Below are positions 12,072 through 20,887 of a stretch of DNA of 64,000 nt, piece by piece. The stretch's first letter is position 1. Each line of letters opens with the position of its first letter. A program made the position numbers and the translations under genes. The stretch covers positions 1,984,001 through 2,048,000 of the forward strand of contig NZ_CP070368.1 in assembly GCF_016919705.1 (NCBI RefSeq), in the 5' to 3' direction. The notes below the pieces were generated by a model, which was not told the DNA's origin, made no database searches, and worked only from the letters and a program-made list of their open reading frames with translations. This DNA comes from Paracoccus methylovorus. Lineage in GTDB: Bacteria; Pseudomonadota; Alphaproteobacteria; Rhodobacterales; Rhodobacteraceae.

Positions 12072-12545
12072 TCAAGCCGGCGACAGGGGCCGGCCTTCGA
12101 AGATCGTCTCCATCGAGAAAACGCCGGTAACGCGTTCCAGATCCATGTCGGTGATCAGATGCTTGTAAAGCGCGTCATAGCCGGCCATGCCGGACACCAC
12201 CGCCTTGGCCATATAGTCCCATTCGCCGCCGATGCGGTGGAACTCGGTAATCTGGGGCAGCGACTCGATCCGGGTGCGAAAACGGCGGGCCCAAGCGTCG
12301 TCGTGGTGGCGGGTTCGAATCATGACAAAGACCGTCAGGCCCAGCCCCAGCGCGGCGGCGTCAATGACGGCGCGACTGCCTTGCAGGACGCCCGCCTCGG
12401 TCAGCCGTTGCAGCCGACGCCAGCAGGCATTCTGCGACAGGCCCACCCGCTCGGCCAGTTCGCGCTGCGACAGGCTGGCGTCGCGTTGGAGCAGCGACAA
12501 CAGCCGGTTGTCGATTTCATCCGTTTGGAAAATTTTGTCGCTCAT
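12072..12545 (-). CDS. Lrp/AsnC family transcriptional regulator
   Basis: Regulator of 157 aa with an N-terminal helix-turn-helix (SQRELAERVGLSQNACWRRLQRL, about residues 25-47; quoted in part as family signature) and a C-terminal RAM/AsnC ligand-sensing domain with the typical GGEWDYMAKAV strand. It is divergent from the aminotransferase gene at 12636, with only 90 nt between them. It therefore likely controls that gene and itself, with an amino acid as effector. The DNA-binding and ligand domains are both complete. Confidence 0.9.
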   Translation of the reverse strand: MSDKIFQTDEIDNRLLSLLQRDASLSQRELAERVGLSQNACWRRLQRLTEAGVLQGSRAVIDAAALGLGLTVFVMIRTRHHDDAWARRFRTRIESLPQITEFHRIGGEWDYMAKAVVSGMAGYDALYKHLITDMDLERVTGVFSMETIFEGRPLSPA

Positions 12546-12561
12546 TTGACAACCAATCCCC

Positions 12562-12580
12562 GAAAAATATCCATATATTC
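12562..12580. promoter_or_regulatory. Candidate Lrp operator in divergent promoter
   Basis: An AT-rich imperfect inverted repeat, GAAAAATATCCATATATTC, sits midway between the divergent Lrp and aminotransferase genes in otherwise GC-rich DNA. Position and symmetry suit an Lrp-family operator. This is inference. Confidence 0.45.
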
Positions 12581-12635
12581 AGAATGATTTCTCGGCTTCT
12601 ATTGGTCAAGATCGCCCTGCAAACAGGAGATCACC

Positions 12636-14039
12636 ATGCCGCCCTTTGACAGCTACCTTGCCCGGCTGGGCGACGACCCGATGCAGGTGATCCATGACGG
12701 CGTGATCGGCCGCGATGCGGTGATCCAGGGGCCCTTCGGTCCGCGCCGGATGATCTATGCCGATTACATCGCCTCGGGGCGGGCTCTCAGGCCCATCGAA
12801 GAATGGATAATGGAAAATGTCCTGCCCTGGTATGCCAACAGCCATACCGAGGCCAGCCATTGCGGCGCCACGATGACCCGGATGCGGCGCGCCGCGCGTA
12901 AGGTGGTCGGCTCGCTCACCCATGCCGACGCGAATCATGCGGTGATCTTTACCGGCGCAGGCGCCACGCAGGGGATCAACCGGCTGGTGCATCTGCTAGG
13001 CGCAGGCCCGGGCACCACCGTGCTGCTGGGACCATACGAGCATCACTCGAATATCCTGCCTTGGCGCGAAAGCGGGGCCAAGATCGTCACCCTGCCCGAG
13101 GCGGCGACGGGTGGCCCGGATCTGGCCGCGCTGCGTCAGGCGTTGCAGGACGCCACCGGGCCGGTGATCGGCAGTTTTTCGGCCGCCTCCAACGTCACCG
13201 GCACCTTGACGGACGTGGCGGGGATCACGCGCATCCTGAAGGCGGCGGGTGCGAAGGTGGTCTGGGACTATGCCGGAGGCGCGCCCTATCTGCCCATCGA
13301 CATGCGGCAGGGCATGGATGCGGTGGTCGTCTCGCCGCACAAGTTCATCGGCGGGCCGGGGGCCTCTGGCGTGACGATCCTGCGCCGCGACGCGGTGCTG
13401 GCAAACCGCCCCACCCTGCCCGGCGGCGGCACGGTCCGCTTCGTCTCGCCCGAAGGGCACGACTATTCCCTGTCGCTTGAGACGCGGGAAGAGGGCGGGA
13501 CACCGAATGTCGTCGGCGATATCCGCGCCGCGCTGGTGTTTCTGACCAAAGCCGCCGTGGGTCAGGATCGCATCGACCCAAGGAACGCCGAATGGCTGGC
13601 ATTGGGGATGGCGCGGCTGCGCGGCCATCCGCGGATCGAATTTCTGGGCAATCCGGATGCGCCGCGGCTGCCGTTTTTCAGCTTCCGCATCCGTGACGGG
13701 CGTGGCGGCTTTGTGCATCAGCAACTGGCGACACGGATGCTGTCCGATCTTTACGGGGTGCAGGCGCGGGGCGGCTGCGCCTGCGCCGGACCCTATGTGC
13801 ATCACCTGCTGGGGCTGGGCGCGCAGGACTCGGCCCGGCTACGCACCGCGATTCTGGCCGGGGACGAGATCGAAAAACCGGGCTTCGTGCGGCTGAACCT
13901 GTGCTGGGCGGCCTCTCGCCCCGAGGTCGATGCGATACTGGATGCCGTCTGCGATCTGGCGGAGCGCGCCCCGGATCATCTGGCGCATTACCGCTGCGAC
14001 CGGACAACGGCAATCTTCACGCCGGTTGCGGCCGAATAG
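12636..14039 (+). CDS. Class V aminotransferase / cysteine desulfurase-like PLP enzyme
   Basis: PLP-dependent enzyme of 467 aa. The cofactor-binding lysine lies in VVVSPHKFIGGPGAS (near residue 238). Other family features are the N-terminal YADYIASGRALRPIE, HTEASHCG, FTGAGATQGINRLVHLL, and a late cysteine-rich ARGGCACAGPY loop resembling the active-site loop of cysteine desulfurases. GAGGAG-like sequence precedes the ATG. The divergent Lrp gene suggests an amino-acid-related reaction. Substrate is not identifiable, and I do not assign it to iron-sulfur assembly because no isc/suf genes are near. Confidence 0.82.
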   Translation: MPPFDSYLARLGDDPMQVIHDGVIGRDAVIQGPFGPRRMIYADYIASGRALRPIEEWIMENVLPWYANSHTEASHCGATMTRMRRAARKVVGSLTHADANHAVIFTGAGATQGINRLVHLLGAGPGTTVLLGPYEHHSNILPWRESGAKIVTLPEAATGGPDLAALRQALQDATGPVIGSFSAASNVTGTLTDVAGITRILKAAGAKVVWDYAGGAPYLPIDMRQGMDAVVVSPHKFIGGPGASGVTILRRDAVLANRPTLPGGGTVRFVSPEGHDYSLSLETREEGGTPNVVGDIRAALVFLTKAAVGQDRIDPRNAEWLALGMARLRGHPRIEFLGNPDAPRLPFFSFRIRDGRGGFVHQQLATRMLSDLYGVQARGGCACAGPYVHHLLGLGAQDSARLRTAILAGDEIEKPGFVRLNLCWAASRPEVDAILDAVCDLAERAPDHLAHYRCDRTTAIFTPVAAE

Positions 14040-14718
14040 CACAGGGACGCGAGACATATTCCCGCACCAAGGCCACCCGGCGCGGCCGAAAACTGGTGCC
14101 GCCCGGACGCATGGCCTGAATGCGCGGGACGTGAAAGGTGCGGAAATCGTCACGCAGCCTGCAATGGGCCAGCAGCATCATGTGATTGTCGCTGTAGCTT
14201 AGCCCCAGCGGCCAGATTTCGCGTGTGCTGGGCGTGTCGCGCAGGTCCAGATAGTCGATGACAAGGCTGCGTTCCTCCCACAGGGCCGTGCGCAGCAATG
14301 CCATGTCCACCTGCGGCTGCGGACGCTGCGCTGTCGGGCGAAACAGCCGCATGGTGGCATGCATGGCATGGCGGCCCTGGCTTTCGGGCAAGGTGGCGAC
14401 GATGCGGGCCAAGGCATCCTCGCCGGCGCGGGTCAGTTCTGCATCGCCCAGCGTGCGCAAGCCCGAGACGGCAAGCAGCAGCGCCTCAATCTCCAGCCGC
14501 GAAAAGCTTTGCGGCGGCAGGGCCGGGTCCTCGGTCAGCGTATAGCCAAGCCCCGCCTCTCCATCGATCAGCGCACCCCCGGCCCGCAGCGTGGCGATGT
14601 CACGGTAAAGCTGGCGAAGCGAAACACCGGTTTCCTCGGCCAGCCGCCCCGCCGTCACCGGCGCGGGCAGGCGGCGCATCGTATCCATCAGGCGCATCAG
14701 CCGGTCGGTTCGGGACAT
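14017..14718 (-). CDS. YafY-type regulator (HTH plus WYL domain)
   Basis: Transcriptional regulator of 233 aa. It has an N-terminal winged helix-turn-helix (TAGRLAEETGVSLRQLYRDI) and a central-to-C-terminal WYL-like region with ERSLVIDYLDLRD and EIWPLGLSYSDNHMMLLAHCRLRDDFR in which the ligand-binding positions are recognisable. It is divergent from the GST gene and its 3' end overlaps the convergent aminotransferase gene by 23 nt. It most likely represses or activates the GST gene. Confidence 0.88.
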   Translation of the reverse strand: MSRTDRLMRLMDTMRRLPAPVTAGRLAEETGVSLRQLYRDIATLRAGGALIDGEAGLGYTLTEDPALPPQSFSRLEIEALLLAVSGLRTLGDAELTRAGEDALARIVATLPESQGRHAMHATMRLFRPTAQRPQPQVDMALLRTALWEERSLVIDYLDLRDTPSTREIWPLGLSYSDNHMMLLAHCRLRDDFRTFHVPRIQAMRPGGTSFRPRRVALVREYVSRPCAIRPQPA

Positions 14719-14738
14719 ACTGTCACCTTTTGTCAGGG
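14719..14738. promoter_or_regulatory. TGTCA direct repeats between YafY and GST genes
   Basis: Two TGTCA elements separated by 6 nt (tacTGTCAccttttGTCAgg) occupy the 60-nt divergent gap and abut the YafY start. Repeated TGTCA or TGACA elements are common at YafY-family promoters, so autoregulation is likely. Confidence 0.45.
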
Positions 14739-14778
14739 GGCCGGGCGCATTCTGCCCGCATCAACTTATGAGGCCAAG

Positions 14779-15372
14779 ATGCTGACCCTATATCACGCCC
14801 CTAAAAGCCGCTCATCCAGTATCGTCGTCCTGCTGGACGAGTTGGGCATTCTTGATCAGATCGAAATCCGCGCCGTCACGATTCCGCGTCAGGACGGCAG
14901 TGGCGGGCTTGATCCCGCCAACCCGCACCCCGAGGGCAAGGTGCCTTACCTGGCGAACGGCGACGACCATATCCGCGAACGCGGCGCCATCATCACCTAC
15001 CTGACCGACATGTTCCCCGAGGCCGGGCTTGGCCCCCTGCCGGGCGATCCGAAGCGCGGCGAATATCTGGGCTGGCTGTTCTGGTATCAGGGCGTGCTGG
15101 AACCGGTGGCGGTGCTGAATTTCCTGAAGATCAGCCACCCGGCGCTTGAGGCGACATTTCGCGATTACGACACCGCCATCCAGCGGCTGGACGAGGTATT
15201 GCGCGACCAGCCTTATCTGCTGGGCGACGGCTTTTCGGCCGCCGACCTGCTGATCACCAGCCCCTTCCTGTTCTTCGGTGAAGGAATGCCGCGCACACCC
15301 GCCATCGACGACTGGGCGCGGCGGATTCAGTCGCGCCCCTCGATGGCGCGCGCGGCAGCCATCGACGGTTGA
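14779..15372 (+). CDS. Glutathione S-transferase family protein
   Basis: GST-fold protein of 197 aa starting at ATG 14779; the longer frame upstream runs through the YafY gene and is discarded. The thioredoxin-like N-terminal domain opens with LTLYHAPKSRSSS, where a serine is the probable glutathione-activating residue. It contains the cis-Pro loop GKVPYLA and the glutathione gamma-Glu contact region RERGAIITYL. The C-terminal helical domain includes the N-capping segment DGFSAADLLIT. The 3' end overlaps the convergent EamA gene by 46 nt. Substrate unknown; detoxification is the usual role. Confidence 0.88.
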   Translation: MLTLYHAPKSRSSSIVVLLDELGILDQIEIRAVTIPRQDGSGGLDPANPHPEGKVPYLANGDDHIRERGAIITYLTDMFPEAGLGPLPGDPKRGEYLGWLFWYQGVLEPVAVLNFLKISHPALEATFRDYDTAIQRLDEVLRDQPYLLGDGFSAADLLITSPFLFFGEGMPRTPAIDDWARRIQSRPSMARAAAIDG

Positions 15373-16250
15373 GGCGTGGCGGCGGTGGGAATCCGGGCAA
15401 GCTGCACCATAAGGATGCCCGCCGCCACGATCAGCGCGCCGATCACATCGGATGCGCCGAAACGCTCGCCCAGCATCGCGGCGGCGATGGCGACGCCAAA
15501 GATCGGCGACAGAAAGTGAAAGGTGGCAGCCCGCACCGCACCGACGCGATTGACCAACCGGAACCATAGCCATGTCGCACCTATGCCGGGGGCAAGCACG
15601 GTATAGGCAAAGGCCCAGATCAGGCCCGCGCTCCATTCCACCGGCCGGCCCCATTCCATCAGCACGGCCGGGATCACCAGCGCGACGGCCCCGACCGCCA
15701 TTTGCAGGCCGACGATCATCATCATGTTGCGGCTGCCTCCGGCCCCACGCGCCGCCAGCGTGGCAAAGGTCAGCGCCACCATGCCAATCAGGCACAGGAT
15801 CACCCCCGGCACATGCAGCCCGTGTTGCAGGCGCACCCCCATGATCAGCGCGACACCGGCCACCCCGGCGACCAGCCCGGCGACGGCCATCGGCCGCAAC
15901 CGCTCGGCGAATAGCAGCCAGCCCAGGAAGGCCACGACCAGCGGCATCATCGAGGCGATGATGGACGAAACCGAGGCCTCGACATATTGCATGGCGACCC
16001 AGCTGAACCCCAGATACAGCGCATTCTGGCACAGGCCGAACAGGATCACCGTGCGCCACTCGGACCGGGTCAGATGCCAGTTCTGTCCCATGGCGCGGGC
16101 CAGCGGGATCGCCACGGCGGCGGACAGTCCGAAACGGATGACCAGCGCGGTCAGCGGCGGGGCGTCGGTGACGATGATGCGCGTCGTGGTAAAGGCCGAC
16201 GCCCAGACCACGGCAAAACCGAAGCCCATCAAGATGGCCTTGAAATCCAT
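15327..16250 (-). CDS. EamA/DMT-family transporter
   Basis: Integral membrane protein of 307 aa with about ten hydrophobic segments arranged as two EamA repeats (for example AILMGFGFAVVWASAFTTTR and the later VAIAAAMLGERFGASD). The start is placed at the ATG at 16250, directly before the first membrane helix. Family members export amino acids or other metabolites. The substrate is not readable here. Confidence 0.87.
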   Translation of the reverse strand: MDFKAILMGFGFAVVWASAFTTTRIIVTDAPPLTALVIRFGLSAAVAIPLARAMGQNWHLTRSEWRTVILFGLCQNALYLGFSWVAMQYVEASVSSIIASMMPLVVAFLGWLLFAERLRPMAVAGLVAGVAGVALIMGVRLQHGLHVPGVILCLIGMVALTFATLAARGAGGSRNMMMIVGLQMAVGAVALVIPAVLMEWGRPVEWSAGLIWAFAYTVLAPGIGATWLWFRLVNRVGAVRAATFHFLSPIFGVAIAAAMLGERFGASDVIGALIVAAGILMVQLARIPTAATPQPSMAAARAIEGRD

Positions 16251-16346
16251 GTCACCCCCCTGCTCGCCCCCCATGGGCTAACAGATGGGCGGGCGGGCGC
16301 AAGGGCCCGGGCCATAACCGCGCAACCGGACCCGGAAACAGAAAGA

Positions 16347-16367
16347 GCCGCGCAGGTCATGCGCGGC
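16347..16367 (-). terminator. Terminator-like hairpin after the HU gene
   Basis: An 8-bp stem GCCGCGCA/TGCGCGGC with a 5-nt loop lies 22 nt past the HU stop on the minus strand and is followed by TCTTTCTGTTT. It is a plausible rho-independent terminator with an imperfect T-tract. Confidence 0.65.
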
Positions 16368-16389
16368 CCCCTTTGCGGCGATGCCGGGA

Positions 16390-16689
16390 TCAGGCGTTAA
16401 CGCTGTCCTTCAGCGCCTTGGCGATGGTGACCTTGACCACCTTGTCGGCGGGCTTCGTCATCATTTCCTGGGTTTGGGGGTTGCGAACCTGACGCTCGGG
16501 GCGGGTGCGGCAGGCGACTTTGCCGATCCCCGGCAGGGTGAGGGCGCCACCTTCGGCGACCGTACGCGACACAACAGCCGAAAGCGCGTCCAGAGCCGCG
16601 GTGGCGGTCTTTTTGTCGCTGCCCATTTCATCGGCCAGCGTGGCGACGAGCTGAGTCTTGGTCATCGGTTTCGAAGCGGCCTGGGCCAT
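16390..16689 (-). CDS. HU-family DNA-binding protein
   Basis: Histone-like nucleoid protein of 99 aa. It has the N-terminal helix TKTQLVATLADEMGSDKKTA and the family beta-arm RPERQVRNPQTQE, a variant of GRNPQTG in which the usual first glycine is Val. It acts as a dimer to bend DNA. It has its own promoter region and terminator. The N-terminal extension MAQAASKP is slightly longer than in classical HU. Confidence 0.93.
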   Translation of the reverse strand: MAQAASKPMTKTQLVATLADEMGSDKKTATAALDALSAVVSRTVAEGGALTLPGIGKVACRTRPERQVRNPQTQEMMTKPADKVVKVTIAKALKDSVNA

Positions 16690-16838
16690 TTTCTGTCTCC
16701 TCGTTGTTCCCCGTTCGGGAAATTTTCGGACGCCACCTTGGCGGCACGTCTGTCGCTACACAAGCTTTTTAAGCGCAGTTCAAGCATTTTCGGCGTTTTT
16801 CCCCAGCAAACGCTGCGAAATGGCCGCCAAAGGCCGTT

Positions 16839-18323
16839 CTAAAGGAAGGCTGTCTCGTTGAACGACCGCAACTTGCGCGAATGGATGCGTTCCAGCGGCG
16901 TCTCGCGCAGCTTTTCCATGGCGCGGATACCGATCAGCAGATGGTTGGCAACCTGCGTCCGGTAAAAGGCGGTGGCCATGCCGGGCAGCTTCAGTTCGCC
17001 ATGAAGCGGCTTGTCGCTGACGCAAAGCAGCGTGCCATAGGGGACGCGAAAACGGAAACCGTTGGCGGCGATCGTGGCGCTTTCCATGTCCAGCGCAATG
17101 GCACGCGACTGCGACAGCCGCTGCACCGGGCCCGACTGGTCGCGCAGTTCCCAGTTGCGGTTGTCGATGGTGGCGACGGTGCCGGTGCGCATGATGCGCT
17201 TCAGTTCATAACCTTCAAGCTGCGTCACCTCGGCCACAGCCTCTTGCAGGGCCACCTGTACCTCGGCCAGCGCCGGGATGGGCACCCAGACCGGCAGGTC
17301 GTCGTCAAGCACGTGATCCTCGCGCAGATAGGCATGCGCCAGGACGAAATCGCCAAGGGACTGGCTGTTGCGCAGCCCCGCGCAATGGCCGACCATCAGC
17401 CAGGCATGCGGTCGCAACACCGCGATATGGTCGGTCGCGGTCTTGGCGTTCGAAGGGCCGACACCGATGTTGACCAGCGTAATGCCGTCGCCGTCCGGGC
17501 GCTTGAGGTGATAGGCGGGCATCTGCGGCATCTTGGCGCCGGTGGCGATGATATCCTCGGGGCGCTCCAGGATCTGGTTTCCGGGCGCGACGAACTCGGT
17601 ATAGCCCGAATTCGGATCGGCCAGCGCGCGGCGGGCGAAAAGCTCGAATTCGTCCACATAGAACTGGTAGTTCGTGAACATCACGAAGTTCTGGAAATGC
17701 TCGGGCAGGGTAGCGGTGTAATGCGCCAGCCGCGCCAGCGAGTAATCGACGCGCTGCGCGGTAAAGGGCGCCAGCGGATGGCTGCCATCCGGGTTCGTCC
17801 CCGAGGTGCCGTTCACGATGTCGTCGTTCATCGTGTTCAGGTCTGGCACGTCGAACACATCGCGCAGGGAATAATCCAGCACCCCCTCTTGCGGGACGTT
17901 CAGGTCGCTTTGCGTGGCCACGGCAAAATGCACCGGCATGGGCGTGCTGCTTTCGCCGATCGCCACCGCCACGCCATGATTGCGCATCAACAGGCCGATC
18001 TGCGCGATCAGGTAGCCGCGAAACAGGTCCGGGCGGGTGATCGAGGTCGAATAGGTGCCCGGCACGCCCACATGACCAAAGGACAGCCGCGAATCCGTCT
18101 TGGAATGGATCGGCACCGTCATGCGCAGTTCCGGGTAAAAGGCCCGATACCGCGCCGCAGGCCGCCCGCCCTGCAAAGTGGCCAGAAAGCGGTCCAGCAG
18201 AAAGTGCGAAGCGCGCTCGTATAGTTCGATCAGCCGCGCGACGGCGGCGGCCGCATCATCGAAATACACGCGTTCGGCGGGTTCGGGTGTTTCGATGGGA
18301 AGTCTCCGGCTGTCGGTTATCAT
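16839..18323 (-). CDS. amn: AMP nucleosidase
   Basis: Cleaves AMP to adenine and ribose 5-phosphate. The 494-aa product from the ATG at 18323 matches the length of the family. The N-terminal domain contains the signature [19 protein letters not shown] region, and the C-terminal nucleoside-phosphorylase-like domain has [24 protein letters not shown] and the late [21 protein letters not shown]. In the latter, ME is typical of the ribose-binding pocket. The gene stands alone, divergent from the LLM oxidoreductase. Confidence 0.94.
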   Translation of the reverse strand: MITDSRRLPIETPEPAERVYFDDAAAAVARLIELYERASHFLLDRFLATLQGGRPAARYRAFYPELRMTVPIHSKTDSRLSFGHVGVPGTYSTSITRPDLFRGYLIAQIGLLMRNHGVAVAIGESSTPMPVHFAVATQSDLNVPQEGVLDYSLRDVFDVPDLNTMNDDIVNGTSGTNPDGSHPLAPFTAQRVDYSLARLAHYTATLPEHFQNFVMFTNYQFYVDEFELFARRALADPNSGYTEFVAPGNQILERPEDIIATGAKMPQMPAYHLKRPDGDGITLVNIGVGPSNAKTATDHIAVLRPHAWLMVGHCAGLRNSQSLGDFVLAHAYLREDHVLDDDLPVWVPIPALAEVQVALQEAVAEVTQLEGYELKRIMRTGTVATIDNRNWELRDQSGPVQRLSQSRAIALDMESATIAANGFRFRVPYGTLLCVSDKPLHGELKLPGMATAFYRTQVANHLLIGIRAMEKLRETPLERIHSRKLRSFNETAFL

Positions 18324-18420
18324 GCGCGCTCTCCAGTTTCGGCCGAGAGTGCCAGCGCGGCAGCGGGCTGGCAAGCCGGCGCCGGACGTCCTATCTGAAA
18401 GGGGCAAAGGAGTAATCCGC

Positions 18421-19407
18421 ATGGAATTTTCCATTCTCGATCTGGCCGTGGTCGCCGAGGGCTCGGACGCCCGGCAGGCCATCGCCAATTCGGTCGCGTT
18501 GGCTCAGGCTGCCGAGGGCTGGGGCTACAAGCGTTTCTGGCTGGCCGAACACCACAACATGCCGGGGATCGCCAGCGCCGCGACCGCGGTGCTGATCGGT
18601 CACGTGGCCGACCACACCAGCACGATCCGCGTCGGCGCGGGCGGTGTCATGCTGCCCAATCACGCGCCGCTGGCGATTGCCGAACAGTTCGGTACGCTGG
18701 CGACGATCCATGGGCGGCGTATCGACCTGGGGCTTGGCCGCGCGCCGGGCGGCGATGGCGCGGTGATGCATGCGCTGCGCAGATCCATGCAGCGCAACGA
18801 GGATTTCCCCAACGACGTGGTCGAGCTTCTGCGCTATCTTGGCCCGCCCCGCCCCGGCGCACCCGTCGCGGCCCATCCCGGCGAGGGCACGGATGTGCCG
18901 GTCTGGATCCTTGGCTCATCGCTTTATGGCGCCAGCCTCGCCGCCGCGCTTGGGCTGCCCTATGCCTTTGCCAGCCATTTCGCCCCCGGCGATCTGGAAG
19001 AGGCGCTGCGGCTTTACCGCGAACGGTTCGAACCCACCGAGTTCGGCGCCAAGCCGCGCTTCATGCTGGCGGTGAATGTCATCGCCGCCGAAACGGATGC
19101 CGAGGCACAGCGGCTGCGTTCCAGCCAGCAGATCAGCTTTGCCCGGCTGCGGCTGGGGATGCCCGGCCTCTTGCCACCCCCGGTCGATGATGTGGTCGAG
19201 GCGATCCCGGTACGCATCCTGCCCACGGTCAACGCGGCATTGGCCGTCAGCGCGACCGGCAGCCCCGACACCGTCGCAGCCGAGTTGGACCGGCTTATCG
19301 CCCGTTATCAGCCCGATGAATTGATCCTTGTCGGCAACATCTACGATCAGGCCGCGCGACACCGTTCCTTTGCCATCGCAGCCGAAATCCTGCGGGCACG
19401 TGCCTGA
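18421..19407 (+). CDS. LLM-class flavin-dependent oxidoreductase
   Basis: Luciferase-like monooxygenase family protein, 328 aa, starting at ATG 18421 after a good AAAGGAG. Family landmarks are [14 protein letters not shown], the flavin-contact [22 protein letters not shown] (quoted as landmark; about residues 69-90) and [13 protein letters not shown]. No partner flavin reductase is adjacent. The stop overlaps the next gene by one base. Substrate cannot be inferred. Confidence 0.88.
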   Translation: MEFSILDLAVVAEGSDARQAIANSVALAQAAEGWGYKRFWLAEHHNMPGIASAATAVLIGHVADHTSTIRVGAGGVMLPNHAPLAIAEQFGTLATIHGRRIDLGLGRAPGGDGAVMHALRRSMQRNEDFPNDVVELLRYLGPPRPGAPVAAHPGEGTDVPVWILGSSLYGASLAAALGLPYAFASHFAPGDLEEALRLYRERFEPTEFGAKPRFMLAVNVIAAETDAEAQRLRSSQQISFARLRLGMPGLLPPPVDDVVEAIPVRILPTVNAALAVSATGSPDTVAAELDRLIARYQPDELILVGNIYDQAARHRSFAIAAEILRARA

Positions 19408-20261
19408 TGAGGATGCTGGTTTTTGGCCATGGCTACACTGCCGGTTTCCTGACGCCGCTACTGCGGGCGCAGGGCTGGCAGGTCACCGGCACCACGCGCG
19501 CCGCCACGGATCGCGTCGCGCAGGCCGGGGCCGAGCCGCTTTGCTGGCCGGGTCAGGAGGATGCCGTTCGGCAAGCCATCGCGCAAGCGGATGCGATCCT
19601 GATCTCAGCCGGGCCAGAGCAGGGCGCCGACCCGGTTCTGACCGCATTCGCCGCCGAAATCGCCGCCGCGCGGCCCCGCTGGCTGGGTTATCTGTCCACC
19701 ACCGGGGTTTACGGTGACCGGGACGGCGGCTGGGTCGATGAGGACACGCCCTGCGCGCCGTCAACCCGGCGCGGGCGGGAACGTGTCGCGGCAGAGCAGG
19801 CATGGCAGGCGTTGGCCAGCGAACATGGTCTGGCCCTGCACATCTTTCGCCTTGCCGGCATCTATGGTCCCGGGCGCGGACCCTTTGCCAAGGTCCGGGC
19901 CGGCACGGCGCGGCGCATCGTCAAACCCGGTCAGATCTTTTCCCGCATCCATGCCGAGGATATTGCGCAGGTTCTCCTGGCCTCCATCAACGTGCCGCGG
20001 CCGGGGGCGATCTATAACGTCTGCGACGACGACCCCACCCCCCCGGAGGCGGTGATCGGCCATGCGGCTGAACTGCTGGGCCTGCCCCTGCCCCCGGCCG
20101 AGGATTACGCCACGGCCGAGATGTCGCCGATGGCGCGCAGCTTCTATGCCGAGAACAAGCGCGTCTCGAACGATCGCATCAAGCACGAACTGGGCGTGAC
20201 ACTGCGCTATCCCGACTATCGCGCGGGTTTGGCTGCGCTCGCCAAGGCCGAAAGGATTTAG
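19407..20261 (+). CDS. NAD(P)-dependent epimerase/SDR-like protein (YeeZ type)
   Basis: Extended SDR-like protein of 284 aa. It has a modified nucleotide-binding opening MLVFGHGYTAGFL, the catalytic-region segments YLSTTGVYGDRDGGWVDE and IYGPGRGPF, and a C-terminal region typical of YeeZ-like proteins. The usual YxxxK is not clearly preserved, so a binding or non-classical role is possible. Its start overlaps the LLM stop, and its end overlaps the convergent SH3 gene by 4 nt. Confidence 0.83.
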   Translation: MRMLVFGHGYTAGFLTPLLRAQGWQVTGTTRAATDRVAQAGAEPLCWPGQEDAVRQAIAQADAILISAGPEQGADPVLTAFAAEIAAARPRWLGYLSTTGVYGDRDGGWVDEDTPCAPSTRRGRERVAAEQAWQALASEHGLALHIFRLAGIYGPGRGPFAKVRAGTARRIVKPGQIFSRIHAEDIAQVLLASINVPRPGAIYNVCDDDPTPPEAVIGHAAELLGLPLPPAEDYATAEMSPMARSFYAENKRVSNDRIKHELGVTLRYPDYRAGLAALAKAERI

Positions 20262-20878
20262 GGCGCGATCGTGCAGCAGCCCGTCAGCATACGCGACGGC
20301 TGCTCTTGCCCGTCCAGGATCACCGCGACGGCCAGCGCGTAATGGCGGTCCGACATGCCGTCCGAACATTGCTCGGGCCGAACGAACGCCGTCAGCCGGC
20401 CGTTGTCGTCGCCGGCGATGATGCCGCGCACCGGCTCACCCTCGATGCCGCGATCCATGACCTTGCGCAGCGAAAGCTGACGCTCGGGTTCACCGGGTTC
20501 GCTGAAGACCAGCCCCTTCTGCACGGTTTTGACCGACCAGAACGGCTCGGTCCCGCTGCACCGCAAAGACAGCGGCAGCTCTGCCGGCTTCCAGACCGTT
20601 GCCTGCGGCTTGAGAAAGCGCAGCGCCACCCAGCCCGAGGCTTCGCCCACATTCACCCGGCCCCATTTGCCGCTGGCGTCGCGCTCCAACAGCTCGACCC
20701 CTTTGGCGGTCGAGGCCAGCCTGCCGATGATCTTGGCATTGCCATCCGGCGCCTCGCGCACGTTCAGCTTGTCCCATGTCTCGACCACGGTGACGTCGAA
20801 CAGGTTAGGCAAATGATCCTGCGCATGCGCCGCAAGCGGAACGCAAAGCGCAAGGCCGGTCAAAAGGATACGCAGCAT
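20258..20878 (-). CDS. Secreted SH3-domain protein
   Basis: Protein of 206 aa with an N-terminal signal peptide (LRILLTGLALCVPLAAHA). The start is ATG 20878, with GAGAGG spaced 5 nt upstream. Residues about 30-90 form a bacterial SH3-like domain (LNVREAPDGNAKIIGRL, then WGRVNVGEASGWVALRFL). The rest is a conserved region with paired cysteines (C108-type and the final GCC). It is expected in the periplasm, perhaps binding peptidoglycan. The function is unknown. It follows dxs by 9 nt and is probably co-transcribed with it. Confidence 0.78.
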   Translation of the reverse strand: MLRILLTGLALCVPLAAHAQDHLPNLFDVTVVETWDKLNVREAPDGNAKIIGRLASTAKGVELLERDASGKWGRVNVGEASGWVALRFLKPQATVWKPAELPLSLRCSGTEPFWSVKTVQKGLVFSEPGEPERQLSLRKVMDRGIEGEPVRGIIAGDDNGRLTAFVRPEQCSDGMSDRHYALAVAVILDGQEQPSRMLTGCCTIAP

Positions 20879-20887
20879 TGTCACCTC

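Noticed and set aside
14359..15372. Long frame upstream of the GST
   Set aside because: It covers the YafY gene on the opposite strand; the GST domain starts exactly at 14779.
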